This document shows positions 46,065-58,181 of a DNA stretch of 64,000 nucleotides, piece after piece. Origin of the DNA: Pisaster brevispinus (taxonomy: Eukaryota; Echinodermata; Asteroidea; Forcipulatida; Asteriidae); NCBI GenBank assembly GCA_023634235.1, contig JAMKCF010000002.1:9009091-9073090 (forward strand), given 5' to 3'. The notes under the pieces are model-generated. The model saw nothing but the letters and a program-made list of their open reading frames with translations. It was not told the origin of the DNA and did not search any database. The translations under genes and the position numbers were made by a program. Every line of letters begins with the position of its first letter. Position 1 is the first letter of the stretch.

Positions 46065-47660
46065 AATTGGTATAATGATAACATTAAAATACTAGGTATG
46101 GTGTTTGGTAACGAGGTAACAGCGCAAGACAACTGGGGTCAAAAACAAACAAAATCAAGTATGTGCTTGACAAGTGGTCAAAACGTAACTTGACTTGTAC
46201 GGGAATAACCGTCACTGTTAACACTTTCATTGGTGCTGGTATAAACTATACTTAGTCAGCGTTCTGGCCTGCCCAGTGGAATTTGTTAAGAAAATTAACA
46301 GTTACATCTGGAATTTCTCTTGGGGTGCCCGAATGACAAGATACAAAGAAACACTGTTATCGGACTCAAAGCTCAAGGTGGAACAGGTCTTCTAGACGTT
46401 CAGTGTAAGCTAAAATAGCTTAAAGTTAAACTGGTAAGCTCGTTACCCCCTAACGGAAGTCAAGTGGAAAATGTTCTTTGACCATTGGATAAATAAAGCT
46501 AGTGGTAATAATAATTTAGGTTGGTTTATTTTCGCTAATACTAATATTATTAAGATCCAAACTACCCCTTTCTACGAGGAAGTTATTGATGCCTTTGAGA
46601 AAGCTGGTGGCAGTCTGACGTGTAACTTGTCTAGTCTTTTAGAGACTCATGCTGTTCCTATTTTCAATAACTGCATTGCTACTAGGGATGACACTGTTTT
46701 AATCAGTCCTGTTCTTAAATCTGCTGGTATGACCAAAGTAAAAAATGTGACCAGACAAGGTAGACTGATTTCTTACAAAACGGTTGCTAGAAAATGTCCC
46801 ATTCAAAGAATCAATGCAGGTAGAATCATGGGCAGGTTGAAAGATCATTTAGATTTCACCTTAGTTAAAGAACAGAGGCAAGGCCCTGCTAATGATATCT
46901 GTAACTGGCTTGTTTTCCTCGACCATCATGGTAACAGTGAGCTCCAAATCAAGAAAACTAATACCAAATCCAATTACTCAAGGTAAATTTCCAAGAAATC
47001 CATCCCGCCTAAAAGTAAGAAAGTTTGGAAAGAATTGTCTTTTATTACGCTCAAGAATTAAACTTGTCCCTGGTATAGGAAAACGGGCACAAAAACAACT
47101 TGCTTGATCCCGAAGATAAACAGTTTTGGTACAGATTAAAACATATGATTCTTCCCACAAGAGACCTTTTGTGCAAAATCGGTAGAGTTGTTGATGTCAA
47201 ATGTCCATTATGTGAAACAGAATCAGAATCCCATCAGCATTTGTTCGTTTATTGTATTAGCACTCTAAACGCTTGGATCTTTGTCGAGTATCTTATTAGA
47301 AAATACACAGACAACCGACACTTTTATCTTAGCGACCCAAACAGAATCCTGGGCTATGAGTTACAACAAGTCCAAGGCGTTCTTGTCGTTAAAATGCTCC
47401 GACAAAACTGGAATATCCGTTGCAAAAGGGTATTTAATGATTATAAGAATCCATCCAACATTGACTTCATTTTCCAGTTCAAACTCAATCTTAAACGGTT
47501 TTTGATTCTAGAGAAGGGTAAAATTAATTGTGAAACACCAATTAGAATTCAGTAGCTACTTGTAATTTATTTGTTGCGTACTGTTTTCTTGCTGAATGTC
47601 TATTTGAAGCTCAGCAATTTTTGAGTGTGAAGTAAATGGAGTATTATAATTCCAAATCAA
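46065..47660 (+). mobile_element. 5'-truncated Tx1/L1-like LINE, sister of 7727-9660
   Basis: Starts in NWYNDNIKILGMVFGNEVTA and follows the copy A element throughout. Frames 46471-46986 and 47100-47555 are longer than in A, e.g. GWFIFANTNIIKIQTTPFYE and LPTRDLLCKIGRVVDVKCPL with the CPLC-H-C motif. The 3' UTR has lost about 200 bp. Same intron of the receptor gene as in copy A. Confidence 0.75.
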
Positions 47661-47772
47661 AGAAAAATAAACAATAATAAATAAATAAGGATTTCAGGGG
47701 AGTGGTGTTAAGTGAAGGGAGCTTGAAAATATAAAATTTTAATTTTGTTGATTCGTCGTTTATATTTTCCAG

Positions 47773-48332
47773 CCGAGCTAGAAGTACAAGCCTCACTCAT
47801 GCTCAAAGAAATGACGAAGGTAGGAACACTGAAGACTTGGTCTAATACAAAACTCAGTTTAGGCCTATGGTTCAGCTGTCATGATTAAACACCAATTAAA
47901 CTAATATGACATTCAAAGTACTAAAAGCTGCCCTGTTAAACTTGGTGGAAAACAAACAATAAACAAACAAACAGACAAACAAACAAACAAACAACATTAT
48001 TCTCCTTTGTTGAAGGTGCCACTCAGTCTGGACTTCAAACTCCAGAAGCTGGAGCCATGCTCATTTCATCAGAAACTTCAAAAAGGGCTGGTGAATGCAC
48101 GACTAGCAGAGGAAATATGGATGTCATGCGCATGTATGAAACCACCATAACGCAATCTGACGACAGAACAAGGAACCCAGATGAAGAAGCGCCCTCACGT
48201 GTCTCCCGTAAGCACCAAGACCACTCATGGGTTCCCCCTCCCACAGCTAACACCCCATTGGCTGAGGTTGAAGGTGCATACTGTGACGTAGGAGGTAAGG
48301 CCACCGATATGAGTCGACACTTTTGTTTCTGA
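47773..48332 (+). CDS. MEGF10/Draper-like receptor copy B, cytoplasmic exons 6-7
   Basis: Exon 47773-47819 starts in phase 2 after TTTTCCAG and reads RARSTSLTHAQRNDE. Exon 48016-48294 starts in phase 1 after TTGAAG and gives TQSGLQTPEAGAMLISSETS, RVSRKHQDHSWVPPPTANTP and EGAYCDVG. A GTAAGG donor follows at 48295; without splicing the frame runs to TGA at 48332. The tail has several Tyr (RMYETTITQ, GAYCDVG) but no clear NPxY or ITAM, the motifs by which MEGF10/Draper signal, so function is open. No terminal exon like 10793 of copy A was found; the 3' end may be truncated. An 7.7-kb intron with Harbinger and LINE insertions precedes it. Confidence 0.6.
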
Positions 48333-49130
48333 GATATTGTAGAACTACTGAGCAATGGGGGCGTTTCATTAGTCATTATTAACACATTTCACTGACAACA
48401 TGACCTTTACTGTCAGATTTGAAAGTCAGTTTCAACGTGTGTTACTACTTTGTCGTGAGCATAGGCGACGCACGCACATGGCTACTATGCGCTCAACATA
48501 TCTTTACATATCAGTGCACTCAAAAATGGCATACTATGGGCAGACAGTAGTGGCGTGACGTGACGTCAGAGCCAAAGGTTAACTCAGCCATGCACTAAAC
48601 AAAACTTGAAATTGCAACGAAGTTGCTGAAATAAAACGTTATGTTATGAGAAACCCACAAACGAAACCAACTAGAAATAAAACAATGATAAAATACATAA
48701 ATAAACAAAATAATGATAACATAAATAAATAAACAAAATAATGATAAAATAAATAAATTAACAAATAAATATATAATTAAAAAATATATCAAATACAAAA
48801 ACTTAAACTAAACCATCCCTTGGTGACTGATCTTTCCCATCCTTGTATACAGAAGTGAATACACCACTGCAGTCCACAGCGGTACACAACACACAGTCTG
48901 GAGAAATTGAACACACCTACTACCAACGAAACACCCAACTCTAGGAACTGTGCTTGCTTCACTCAAATCCTCGTCCATTTCGTGTGATCTTGCACTGTGA
49001 AACAAATGAGATCGTTCGATTGATCGATTAAAATCAAAATCATATTGCAGCCACTGGATTGACGTATTGACAAAAATAGACAACTTGTTTGAAAGTTTTG
49101 CATCAAAATATGTTTTGACAAACACAATAT

Positions 49131-49372
49131 TTAGTATGGTGCCTAATGCCCACAGAAATGAAATAACCAAACATGAGATGAGAGAAAAATCAAATGGTCC
49201 TCAATGGGATTTGAACCCAAGACCCCTGACACCCCGGGCAGATGCTCTACCAACTGAGCTATGGGGCACAGCTGCAGTGCTAAGAAAACCTGAGGGAGTA
49301 TACCGCTGTGCCTCATAGCTCAGTTGGTATAGAGCATCTGCCCATTTCTATGGTGATTAGGCACCATACCAC
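49131..49372. repeat. second tRNA-like foldback, right arm truncated
   Basis: Same repeat as 26889-27197. The minus-strand tRNA-like part (49268-49196) has A box TAGCTCAGTTGG and B box GGTTCAAATCC; the plus arm breaks off at GCATCTGCCC (49342). Located in the flank shared with segment C. Confidence 0.65.
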
Positions 49373-49989
49373 ATATTGTGTTCGTTACTTTGCCCAGTTG
49401 CGCATCCATGCAACACCAAGAGAAAAATGTGGTTCTTAGGGAAAACCTAAAGTTATGACAGTAATTAGAGGTTTCGGCCCTAAAGCCGAAACGACTATTG
49501 TTTTTGTCGAGATTGTTTGCTTTTCCCCTTCGTATTATTTTTTTTTTACCTGTCCTATCTACAAAGGGTTTGTACAGGGATTTATTATCCGTTAATCGAA
49601 TACTTAACATTTTCTGATCAGTACAAGTTATATACCATAGTTGTTCATAACCAAACCTGTTTTATGAAAAATTGTCGTCATCACTGCGTCATTGTTACCA
49701 GTTTTATAGATGTTTTTAAATCTGTGGCGAGCCGATTGTACGTATGACATGGTCAATTAATGTTTCCCTCTGTATACGTTAGATGTCTACTCAATTATGC
49801 ACGGATTTCACGTTAGTTCTAATTCACCTAAAGATAAAATGAAGACCTGAACACGGAAATAAGCCCATCGTGCACCGTTCCCCGTAAAGCAGTAGCTAAA
49901 AATGTCGTATACTTTTTATTGTCGATAGGTGAAGGTGTTCTCCCGGTTGGAGATTGACTTGTCTGTAGATAAGATAATCTGCGTTAAAA

Positions 49990-50390
49990 GTAAAGTGTAG
50001 GGAAAAGGAATCCGCAGTATCTACGTAAACTCATCTCTACCAGCAAAGCAGTCGTGCTCCAGCCCGAGAGGTCTGCAGGATCTCACGTGTTGGTAGAACC
50101 AATATCAAGAACAATACGATACTCAGACCGTGCTTTTTCAAAAGCTGCTCCTGCTCTGTGGAATAAGCTCCTTGTCACACTTCGCAAAATAACATCACTG
50201 GACAACTTCAAGAGGGAACTGAAGTCACACTTGTTTACATAGATTTACATAAGGTTGAATTTAACTACAAGGATATAATACATGTATCCATCTTTTTCAG
50301 TTTGTATAATGTTTTCTTTTGTGTAGGCGCCTTGATCGGTTTTCTGGAAAAGTGCGCATTGTAAAAGTATATATTATTATTTATTATTAA
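49990..50390 (+). mobile_element. L2/CR1-like LINE 3' end
   Basis: The frame 50054-50242 ends with IRYSDRAFSKAAPALWNKLL and LDNFKRELKSHLFT, the characteristic C-terminus of L2/CR1-type LINE proteins. A short 3' UTR and a TATTATTATT tail follow. Only the last ~80 codons survive. Confidence 0.7.
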
Positions 50391-52660
50391 GAGTGATCAA
50401 AAGCGATGCAAACCAAACGTGCAGGGTGCACCCCTCTAAGTAAGAAGATAACCGAGCGTATGCCTCGTTAATTTTGAAGGCCCTCAGAATATTGTCTATT
50501 AGACAGATTTGAGAGCCAAATAAAAGGGAAACAGTGTAACAAATTTACCCATCAGTTGTGACCTGGGGGTTGTTGACTTCCAACATCCGGCATTTTGGAT
50601 GAAATGAAATAAATGGTCCTATTTGCTGAGAGGTAAAAAGACATTTGTCAATATTGATGCTCGGACATTTGTAAAATTAAACCGGTATGGGGTGGTTTTA
50701 TTTGGAGGAGGAATAACTAGACGGGCCCATGACTCCCCATATTGAATTGAGCAGGGGATAACAGTTTATTTCCCCTTGAAAGTTAAAAAGCTGTGAGACT
50801 TCTAAGTATTTTTTCCTATTTTTAAAAACTTTTATATATTACCATTTTGCACTACACAATATGCTATGAGGGTGTATTTAGTAGGGTGCCCCCTGCAAGA
50901 AAGAGCAACGGTAAAGTTGCATACCGCCCTCCGGTGACAGTTTCGAAGAGAAACTTTCATATTTGTTGAGACGCGTGACTTAAAATAATGGTGTAGTTTT
51001 TGCGGCAATAAGCTAACTAAAAGTGTAATTTTATGCAAACAAATAGCCGAAGTTAAATTGAAATAATTATTGTTGGATGTTGACAACTAATGTGGTTATA
51101 GAAATTAATTTAAGATTGATTTGTTTATTTTAACCACGGGTTTAGTTTTCGGATATTTTTGAGCTTAACATTAACACAGTACACTATTAATTTACTTACA
51201 ACTTCATTTAGATCTTTACACACAGTACTTCATCATGTCGTAATCGGTATCAAATCACAATTAATCAGAGATTTGTATACAAAATCTCCTCAACCACAAT
51301 CATGACAAGAGTTTATAAATTGTGAACTTATTTGATCATTATAGCTTGGTGGTTTTTTAATCTTTATTTGACCAAATTTCTCTCTTCCCATCCAGTCCCA
51401 ACTGAAAGTTGAATTGGAAAATTATACTGTGATAAGTCTAAACCTTGGTTTGGAAACTCGATATGGTTTTCTGTGAGTTGAATCATAAGTTAGTGTACTC
51501 TTTTAGACTGATTGACTAAAGCGTTGGTTGTCCACCAACCAATCGTATTGGTTGAGCCATAAACAAATCCGTTAGCCAAAATTGGTTAAAAGTGACCATT
51601 ATGACTGGTGGCTCGGCAACCAATCACATAGGTTGAGCCACAAATCATTCCGTAAATCAATACATTGTTCAAAGGTGACAAATATGATTGATTGCTCGGC
51701 ATCTTGTGAATGTACATGTATGTGTAAAGCAATTTGAATCAAACGGTTAGTGATCATCATGGAGGAAGGATCCAGTTGTTGTACAGCAGCATAATCAATT
51801 TTGAATAATCAATCTGCATAATCAACTTTTCAAAGCTTCAATTTTACATCATGTATTGGAAAATGTTGTAGACTGGAGATGGTTGTTCCCTCCTCTAAGA
51901 ATGATCTACTGCATGAAAAAGTTATTATTGTTTCGCTGGTCGTTTTTAACAAAATGCCGCCTGGCTTGGCTGGCTGGCTGATAATGGAGGATGTTGCTTG
52001 GCCATACTATTGGAAAGTAGACCACATTATATTCATTTAAATACTTTGACAGAATTATGTTCTATATTTTGTATGTTCACAAAACAAAACACAATGTTCC
52101 CGTCCACTCCATGGATCCCAGAGGCTATATACTAAGTTTATTAAGCGTTTGTTGCATCATGGAAGGAGAAATAAACAATTGAATTTCTTATTCTTATTTC
52201 TTATCATAAACGTGCATGTTGAATCATGGAAGGAACACTGGACTGATCATATATTGACCACGTACCTTTAATCAATCAAATAATAATCATTGCAGACTCG
52301 ACTCGGGGCATTCCATCAACGTTGTGTATGTTTAGTAAACAGCTTGAGTCAGCCTTTTTACCGATCTTCTTCATCTACATTTTTCAACCGCCATTTTACT
52401 TTGTTCTTCAAATGCTATTTTCTCAACTGAATCAGACGGAAATATTTGTGTTTATCTGGAAGGTTGGTACTGATGAACTTAATAATCAGTCAGTTTTAAG
52501 GAACTAGCCATTGGTTATTTTGATCACTATCACGCCTATATTCTACTTGTACTTTAAGGCAGAGCTGATGGAGTAACAACGGTACCTACTTGTACAACGT
52601 TGATCAAGTAAGCACTTTACTTTCCTAGTCATGTATGAAATACATGCAGCTTATTAATTA
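50390..52660 (+). repeat. segmental duplication, copy 2 (copy 1 at 33200-36370)
   Basis: Begins AAGAGTGATCAAAAGC within a fragment of the DIRS-like pol, includes the GGGTGCACC element (50424-50893) and runs to GTTGATCAAGTAAGCAC at 52599. It lacks the solo LTR. No gene recognised. Confidence 0.7.
50424..50893. mobile_element. 470-bp element related to the Mutator-like terminal repeat
   Basis: Sister of 33242-33719 with the same ends (right end decayed to GGGTGCCCCC). Confidence 0.6.
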
Positions 52661-54540
52661 GCTGTTACGACTTACTGTCGGAACAGGTTTTGTTTTCGTC
52701 GAGATTTGTATTATTTTTTGTTTCCACTTTAATCTTTTAGCATTTGCACACGTTTTTTTTTCTTTAAGCCTAATATCCTAGAGCGTAAATACAAAAGAAT
52801 TTAATTTCATATCAAATTGAAGCTTAGAACATAAACTTAACTCTTAAAGTAAAACATGTAAAAAATCTTAATTATCCACTTACAGCGAGGTGAATATTTA
52901 ATTAGCCAATCTTAAAAGCACCTTATCTCAAAAAGTATATCCCCAATCGTCAAACGTTTTCCAGTTTTAGACTTCTGGGATACTGTACATGTACTTTCCG
53001 GCCTACAATGTCACAATGACGTCATTTGTTGCGCATTTTCGCCCGTGTACAAAACACATAGAGATAATGAAATCAAATCCGACTTCTAGAAACATAATTT
53101 TTCAATTAAGCTCAAAATTAACGTCCTATATTACACAAATGTTTCTTAAAACAAGTAAGATTTTGATGACATTCAGTTTAAAAGCATCAAAACTTATTAA
53201 AACATTGTCAGTAGAAAAAAAAATTCTCAGGCAAATTTAACGCCATGGGTACTCTGCCTAGAATTTGATTTGTGTTTATAAACGAAAAGGAGTCCACTCC
53301 TAAACTTTTTGAAGGCGCTATACGAGTTTAACGGTACTCTTGCTTGCTTTTTTTGCTATTCGACCAAGTCCTAAACCCATTTATGACATGTGTTGTTGCG
53401 TTGAGTATTATAAAGAGTCATTCCTGCGCCCACTGACACAAGTCTACGTTCATTCACAAGAATCGAGAAGATTTTTTTTGCTCCCAGCGCAGCGTCGTAT
53501 CCGCTCAGATCTTATCGTTATTCAGGTTTCAGCGTGAACGTAGAAAATAGAACGCCGTGTTTTGGGGCGATGTTGCCCGCGTGGCAGACTTGTCTACGCT
53601 TCGGTCCCATTCACCGGAAAACGATGTTTTAGGTTTCTTATGCAAACGCATTACTTGAAGCTGAATCGTGAAGGAAACAAGGCTACCCATTCGCCTGAAA
53701 CCACGTTTTTAAGGTTCTTGTGCGGACGCATTACTTTGGGAAATCACCGTTTAGCAGACGAAACACTTGCTGGGGATGCAATATGGCAAGAATTAGAGCT
53801 GAGAGGGGAATAAGGTATACAAAAGTGAAATTACCTTTTCCATGGCTTTAAGGTCAGTGTTGGATTTGGGTCAAAAGCCAAAATCAACAATAACTCATAT
53901 CCCATATCATATTATTTACTACTTAAGCCATACGAAAATAACATACTCGATCAGTATTAATACTCAATGACACTGTCGCTCACATATCGAGTAACAGTTT
54001 TTAATTAAAAAGTAAAAGTTGGTACTCCGCCAATTTTCTTTCTTCAAAAAATCAAAAGAATTCCAAGTTCTACAACTGCACCTAGCCAAATAGCATGCCA
54101 AAGACTATCACTATCCGGGTTTTTTTCTTTCACTAACACAATCCAACAATGACCCGCTCTCAAGGAATTCCCATGGGAATTTTACAGCAATTACTCAGCC
54201 TTGCTAAGTTGTGTAAACAAAGTGTGTTATTAAAGTATGGTTGATGGAGCAGAAATAGCCATATGGGCTCATCTCAAAATACAATTTCGCTTGAATTGAT
54301 TTTATTTAGTCTAAAGGGTCTACATATAATGCTTTGGGTGATTTAAAAGTGACTTGTATTACATGCTAAAATCGCTTTGATGGTGTCACACAGAGTTAAA
54401 GGGCACACAAAGTTTTACTATTACGATTTTGATACAACAGCATTTAGCTTTAAAGTAAGACTACGAGCCTGATTGGAAGCGATATGTGGGTGTGTCGCAT
54501 CTGATCGTGTGCTGTGTAAATCGTGATTGCTTTATTACAG
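52661..54540. other. unannotated DNA
   Basis: No recognisable gene. 53606 and 53686 start two ~50-bp similar blocks (CCCATTC...GGAAAACGATGTTT and CCCATTC...GAAACCACGTTTTT) 80 bp apart, an ancient tandem duplication whose period breaks any shared frame. The open frame 53562-53813 across it matches nothing I know. Confidence 0.3.
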
Positions 54541-54949
54541 TCAATGTTTAGCGGCATTTTTCGATTGAATTGTTTTATGCTTATCCAAACCGTAAAAATG
54601 TAAACGTTTAACCGGTTGGTCGGTTGTTTGGTGTAACCGTCACAGGCTTAGTACACATGCTAACTTGTGAGACCTGTTCCACGATAACAAAATCGAGTAA
54701 AAAAAACATGTTAATACAACTGCGCTTGTGATAAAAAACATTGCCTCTTCAGTGCAACATATTTTGCCTCTGCACAATCGCTATGATCACCCTGCAAAAT
54801 AAATGAGCATGTGCAGTCGAATTGTTGTGAAACGCCCTCTAGCGTTCAATGTTTCTTGCATTTATTACCTCAAGCACAGTTTTGAAATAATAAAGACTAC
54901 GCGCCTGATTGGATACATTTATTATGTGTGTGTGTGGACGTGTCAAAGC

Positions 54950-55920
54950 TGGAAACCGAGCTCTTCTATGTGAATACACACTCGCACATCAAGGACTTTA
55001 AAAACTTTGTGGGAGGGGGTCTACCGGCCTTGGATGGTAACATTTAAATGTTTCTTGTTTTTATCACTTTAAAAGCCCCGAGGGACTTCATCATCCAGGA
55101 GATCCTAAACAGAACCATTCCACATATCTTAGATTGGGGGAGGGGGGGGGGGGGGTTAGTTTCCAGAGTTGTGTAAAAAAAAATTATCGGCTGTGAAATG
55201 TTTTCCTTGCATACAAATGTACACAAAGTCTGGTAAACCAGGGCACATAAGCACAGAGCTACACAGATCTAACCCTCTGATAAGTGAAACAATCTGTTCA
55301 GCTGTCTGTTCTTTGTAACAGGCTTGGCTTGTCAAGTCTTGTCGACTGGTTGTTGAAGGCCACCACTCATCCCCCCCCCCCCCCGCCAGACAAACTGTCT
55401 CCACTATGTAAGAGAGACACACTCCAGTCCGCGTAGTAAACTATAGAGAAATAGGCAGTGTGGATATTTACGCTTGCAATAGTACTTACAGGGAGTTAAG
55501 GGCTGTATTGTGTGATCAACAAGGTGTTAAAAAATTGTCAGGCTAATACAAAAATACAACACAAACATAACAATTGAAACTTTTTGTTCTATATTATTTT
55601 CCTTTGTTCAACCCAAAATTATTTACGATTTAATTGCCTCTAATTAGACAAAAATTAACAAAAAATTAATTACACAAAATTAGACCAAAATTAATAAAAA
55701 AATAATTAAAAAGACAAATTAAGGCTTAAATAATCCTAGACAACAACTGGGCATGCAAAGAAGTCACAAAGATGTCAAACAAATTATGGGGATATGAAAT
55801 ATGACAATGTTATAACTACAAGAGGGGTTCACCACTCACCACCGGTAGACCTAAATGGATATAAGAGAGTCTCTGGGGACCTACCACGCATAAGGGTTTT
55901 AATTGATGCAGAGTAACGGG
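54950..55920. other. spacer of the inverted repeat
   Basis: Contains G- and C-homopolymers (about 55136-55156 and 55371-55384) and AT-rich DNA with AAAATTAA runs (55640-55720). No gene seen. Confidence 0.3.
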
Positions 55921-55924
55921 ATGC

Positions 55925-56240
55925 ACAAGTAGTTTTTGCAGGTTTTATTTCGCTCCATTGAGAAAGATCAGGAGTCTTCACCGTTGGCTTGTTCATCGAA
56001 AAACAAGTCGGACAAATATTGTTGTCAGCTTTGGTTCACTGGGGGTTCTCAATCTGAACGTTCCACCATCACAAATCGCTAACGCAGGGCGTAGGCTTGT
56101 GGTCACTGTAGCACCACATGTAGGTGTTTAACTGATTTTCCGGCATAGGTTTGTTCCGGTTATCTACTCAATCTTCCCAGAGATAGTTTTCCTGTACTTG
56201 AAACAATAAGCTGTGTAGACCCCCTTGTATCTGTAAGATA
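55925..56240 (-). repeat. inverted copy of the receptor-family upstream module and unknown exon
   Basis: On the minus strand this reads the exon-like segment of 36431-36577 (IQGVYTAYCFKY, with an in-frame TAG), then the shared upstream module. It shows the 36.4-37.6 kb neighbourhood was copied here in reverse, without a signal-peptide exon. Confidence 0.55.
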
Positions 56241-56319
56241 AATAAAAACAACATACATTAGACATTAGGTGTTTGTGAACAAACACAAAGCTGTTCCGCT
56301 TTGTTGTGCTTTGATTAAA

Positions 56320-56930
56320 CCCAAGTTCAATCTTCAATGCACATGGGGTCTACAACTGAAAAGAAATTGAAAATCGGTTGTGTAGGCCTTGAGATATGGT
56401 TCCACTTCCGGTTGACCCGGAAGTAAAGGTCAGCATGGAGTCACGGTAACCCACGTTCAATCTTCAATGCTCAAAGGGTCTAATAACTGAAAACAATTCA
56501 AATCAGCTGTGTAGTTCTTGAGATATTATCCAAGTTCCGGTTGACCCGGAAGTAAAGGTTAACATGGGGTCACGGTAACCCAAATTCAATCTCCAATGCT
56601 CAAGTGGTCAATAACTGAAAAGAAATTGAAAATCGGTTGTTTAGTTCTTCAGATATGGTCCCACTTCCGGTTGACCCGTAAGTAAAGGTCAACACGGGGT
56701 CACAGTAACCCAAGTTCAATCTTCAAAGCTCAAAGGGTCTATAACTGAGGAAACAAAATTAAATCGGCTGCGTAGTTCTTGAGATCTGGTCCCAATTCCG
56801 GTTGACCCGGAAGTAAAGGTCATAATGGGTCACGGTAAACCAAAGCTAGTCCCCAATGCCCAAGGAGTCTATAACTGGAAAAAAAGTTTGGAAATCGGCT
56901 GTGTACTTCTTGAGAAAATTGTTGGGCTTC
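56320..56930 (+). repeat. ~130-bp minisatellite, about 4.5 units
   Basis: TTCCGGTTGACCCGGAAGTA occurs at 56406, 56535, 56665 (one change) and 56796, spacings 129-131 bp. Units share CAATCTTCAATGC, ATAACTGAAA and AAATCGG. Each holds the near-palindrome CTTCCGGTTGACCCGGAAG. Confidence 0.85.
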
Positions 56931-57336
56931 CTAGTAGGGTCATCGTTTACACAAGTGTTGATACAAGACAACAAAAACAATGCGACTTTGTGAAATTTGG
57001 TTCAGGAGATATGTTTTTTGTTTTTTTTAGCTTCCTGTTTGGACAGGATTTACACAGCACCGATTGTGTGCGACACATACATCGTTTCAAATTTAGAGGC
57101 TTGTAGTCTTTGTTATTTCATTACTGTGCTTGAGGTAATAAATGCAAGAAACATCGAACACTAGAGAGGGTTCCACAACAATTCGATTTCGCATGCTCGT
57201 TTATTTTGTAGGGTGATTGCGCAGATGCAAACAAATGTTGCACTGAAGAGGCAATGTTTTTGATCACAAGCGCTGTTGTGTTAACGGTTTTTTTACTCGA
57301 AATTTTGTTATCGAGGAACAGGCCTCACAAGTTAGC

Positions 57337-57503
57337 ATGGAGCAAGTTCGGGTGGGCGACTAGAGTGACCAGACTGTGTGACGTAGCTCTCGAATTGACT
57401 AGATCGACCATGCTCAAGTGCATGGTCGATCTAATCAATCTTCCTCTGCTCTATGGTTTCTGGTAAGTCTAGTCACTCTAGTCGCCCACCCGAACTTGCT
57501 CAT
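57337..57503. mobile_element. 167-bp hairpin element with TSD ATG
   Basis: Outer arms GAGCAAGTTCGGGTGGGCGA and its complement, plus an inner perfect hairpin (TAGATCGACCATGC / GCATGGTCGATCTA, 57400-57432). The flanks are ATG on both sides. The left arm of the enclosing inverted repeat keeps the unoccupied site, GTTAGCATGTGTAC when read on the minus strand at 54651-54664, which confirms the ends. A 3-bp duplication fits Harbinger- or CACTA-type mobilisation. Confidence 0.8.
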
Positions 57504-57989
57504 GTATACCAATCCTGTGACGGTTACACGTTTTTTTAAAACTAACCGATCAACCGGTTAAACGTTTACATTTTTACGGTTCAGAGCGTAAAACAATTCA
57601 GTCAAAAACGCTTCATTTTGTGGAGCTTTTGGAGTAGGAGCTTTTGGAGTTGCTGGCCTTCCTACAACACACAGGAAAGAAGAGGAAAATTAAGATACGA
57701 AATCAAACGGGGCCTATTCATTACAACAAATTGTACATTTCACCGATGTGAGATTTACTCCCTGAGTAAATCAATAAGCGATTTAGCACAAAATAGTGGG
57801 ATGAAGCTACACCTGCATAACATGCCGGACAAGAAACAGCCCAATTTATGTTTAGTATGGTGCAGCCATCTTGTTCCATCCTACCGTTAAAAACGAGTAA
57901 CCGAGATGGGCTGGAAAGCAATTAGGGAGTAGAACCAACATATACAAAAGATAGGCACTCAGAAAGGCACAGAATTATGACCAACCTAC

Positions 57990-58067
57990 TTGCATCAACA
58001 CTGTCCTCCAAAGATGGGTCGCACGAGTAACCGGAATCGCTGCTGTCCTCGTCGCTGGTGAAGCCTT
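57990..58067 (-). pseudogene. acidic 3' exon of the recombinase-like gene
   Basis: Read on the minus strand after TTGCAG, in phase 1 from the preceding exon: EGFTSDEDSSDSGYSCDPSL then EDSVDA, ending at a GTAGGT donor. Ser/Asp-rich. It continues the gene at 58315-60877. Confidence 0.5.
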
Positions 58068-58148
58068 CTGCAATACAACAAAGAGCAATTTCTACATTTA
58101 GCTATGATTGCTTTTACGCACACAAATTAAAATGTTGGCCAATCCATG

Positions 58149-58181
58149 GGGGTGGGTGGGTGGGTGGGGGGGGGGGGGGTG
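58149..58181 (+). repeat. G-rich run (GGGT repeats into poly-G)
   Basis: GGTGGGTGGGTGGGTGG followed by about 13 G. It could form a G-quadruplex. It lies in an intron of the minus-strand gene. Confidence 0.7.

Larger units (their letters stand above)
54556..57607. repeat. large inverted repeat, arms ~54556-54910 and ~57100-57607
   Basis: TAAACGTTTAACCGGTTGGT in the left arm matches ACCGATCAACCGGTTAAACG in the right, continuing through AACCGTCACAG, TGCAAGAAACATC-type and TTACCTCAAGCACAG blocks. Arms are about 80-90% similar by eye. The ~2.2-kb spacer has the minisatellite at 56320 and the inverted family module at 55925. The right arm is longer because of a 167-bp insertion (57337-57503). Confidence 0.7.

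Noticed and set aside
53562..53813. 83-codon open frame MGRCCPRGRL...
   Set aside because: It crosses an 80-bp tandem duplication that does not preserve frame, and no domain or splice context supports it.
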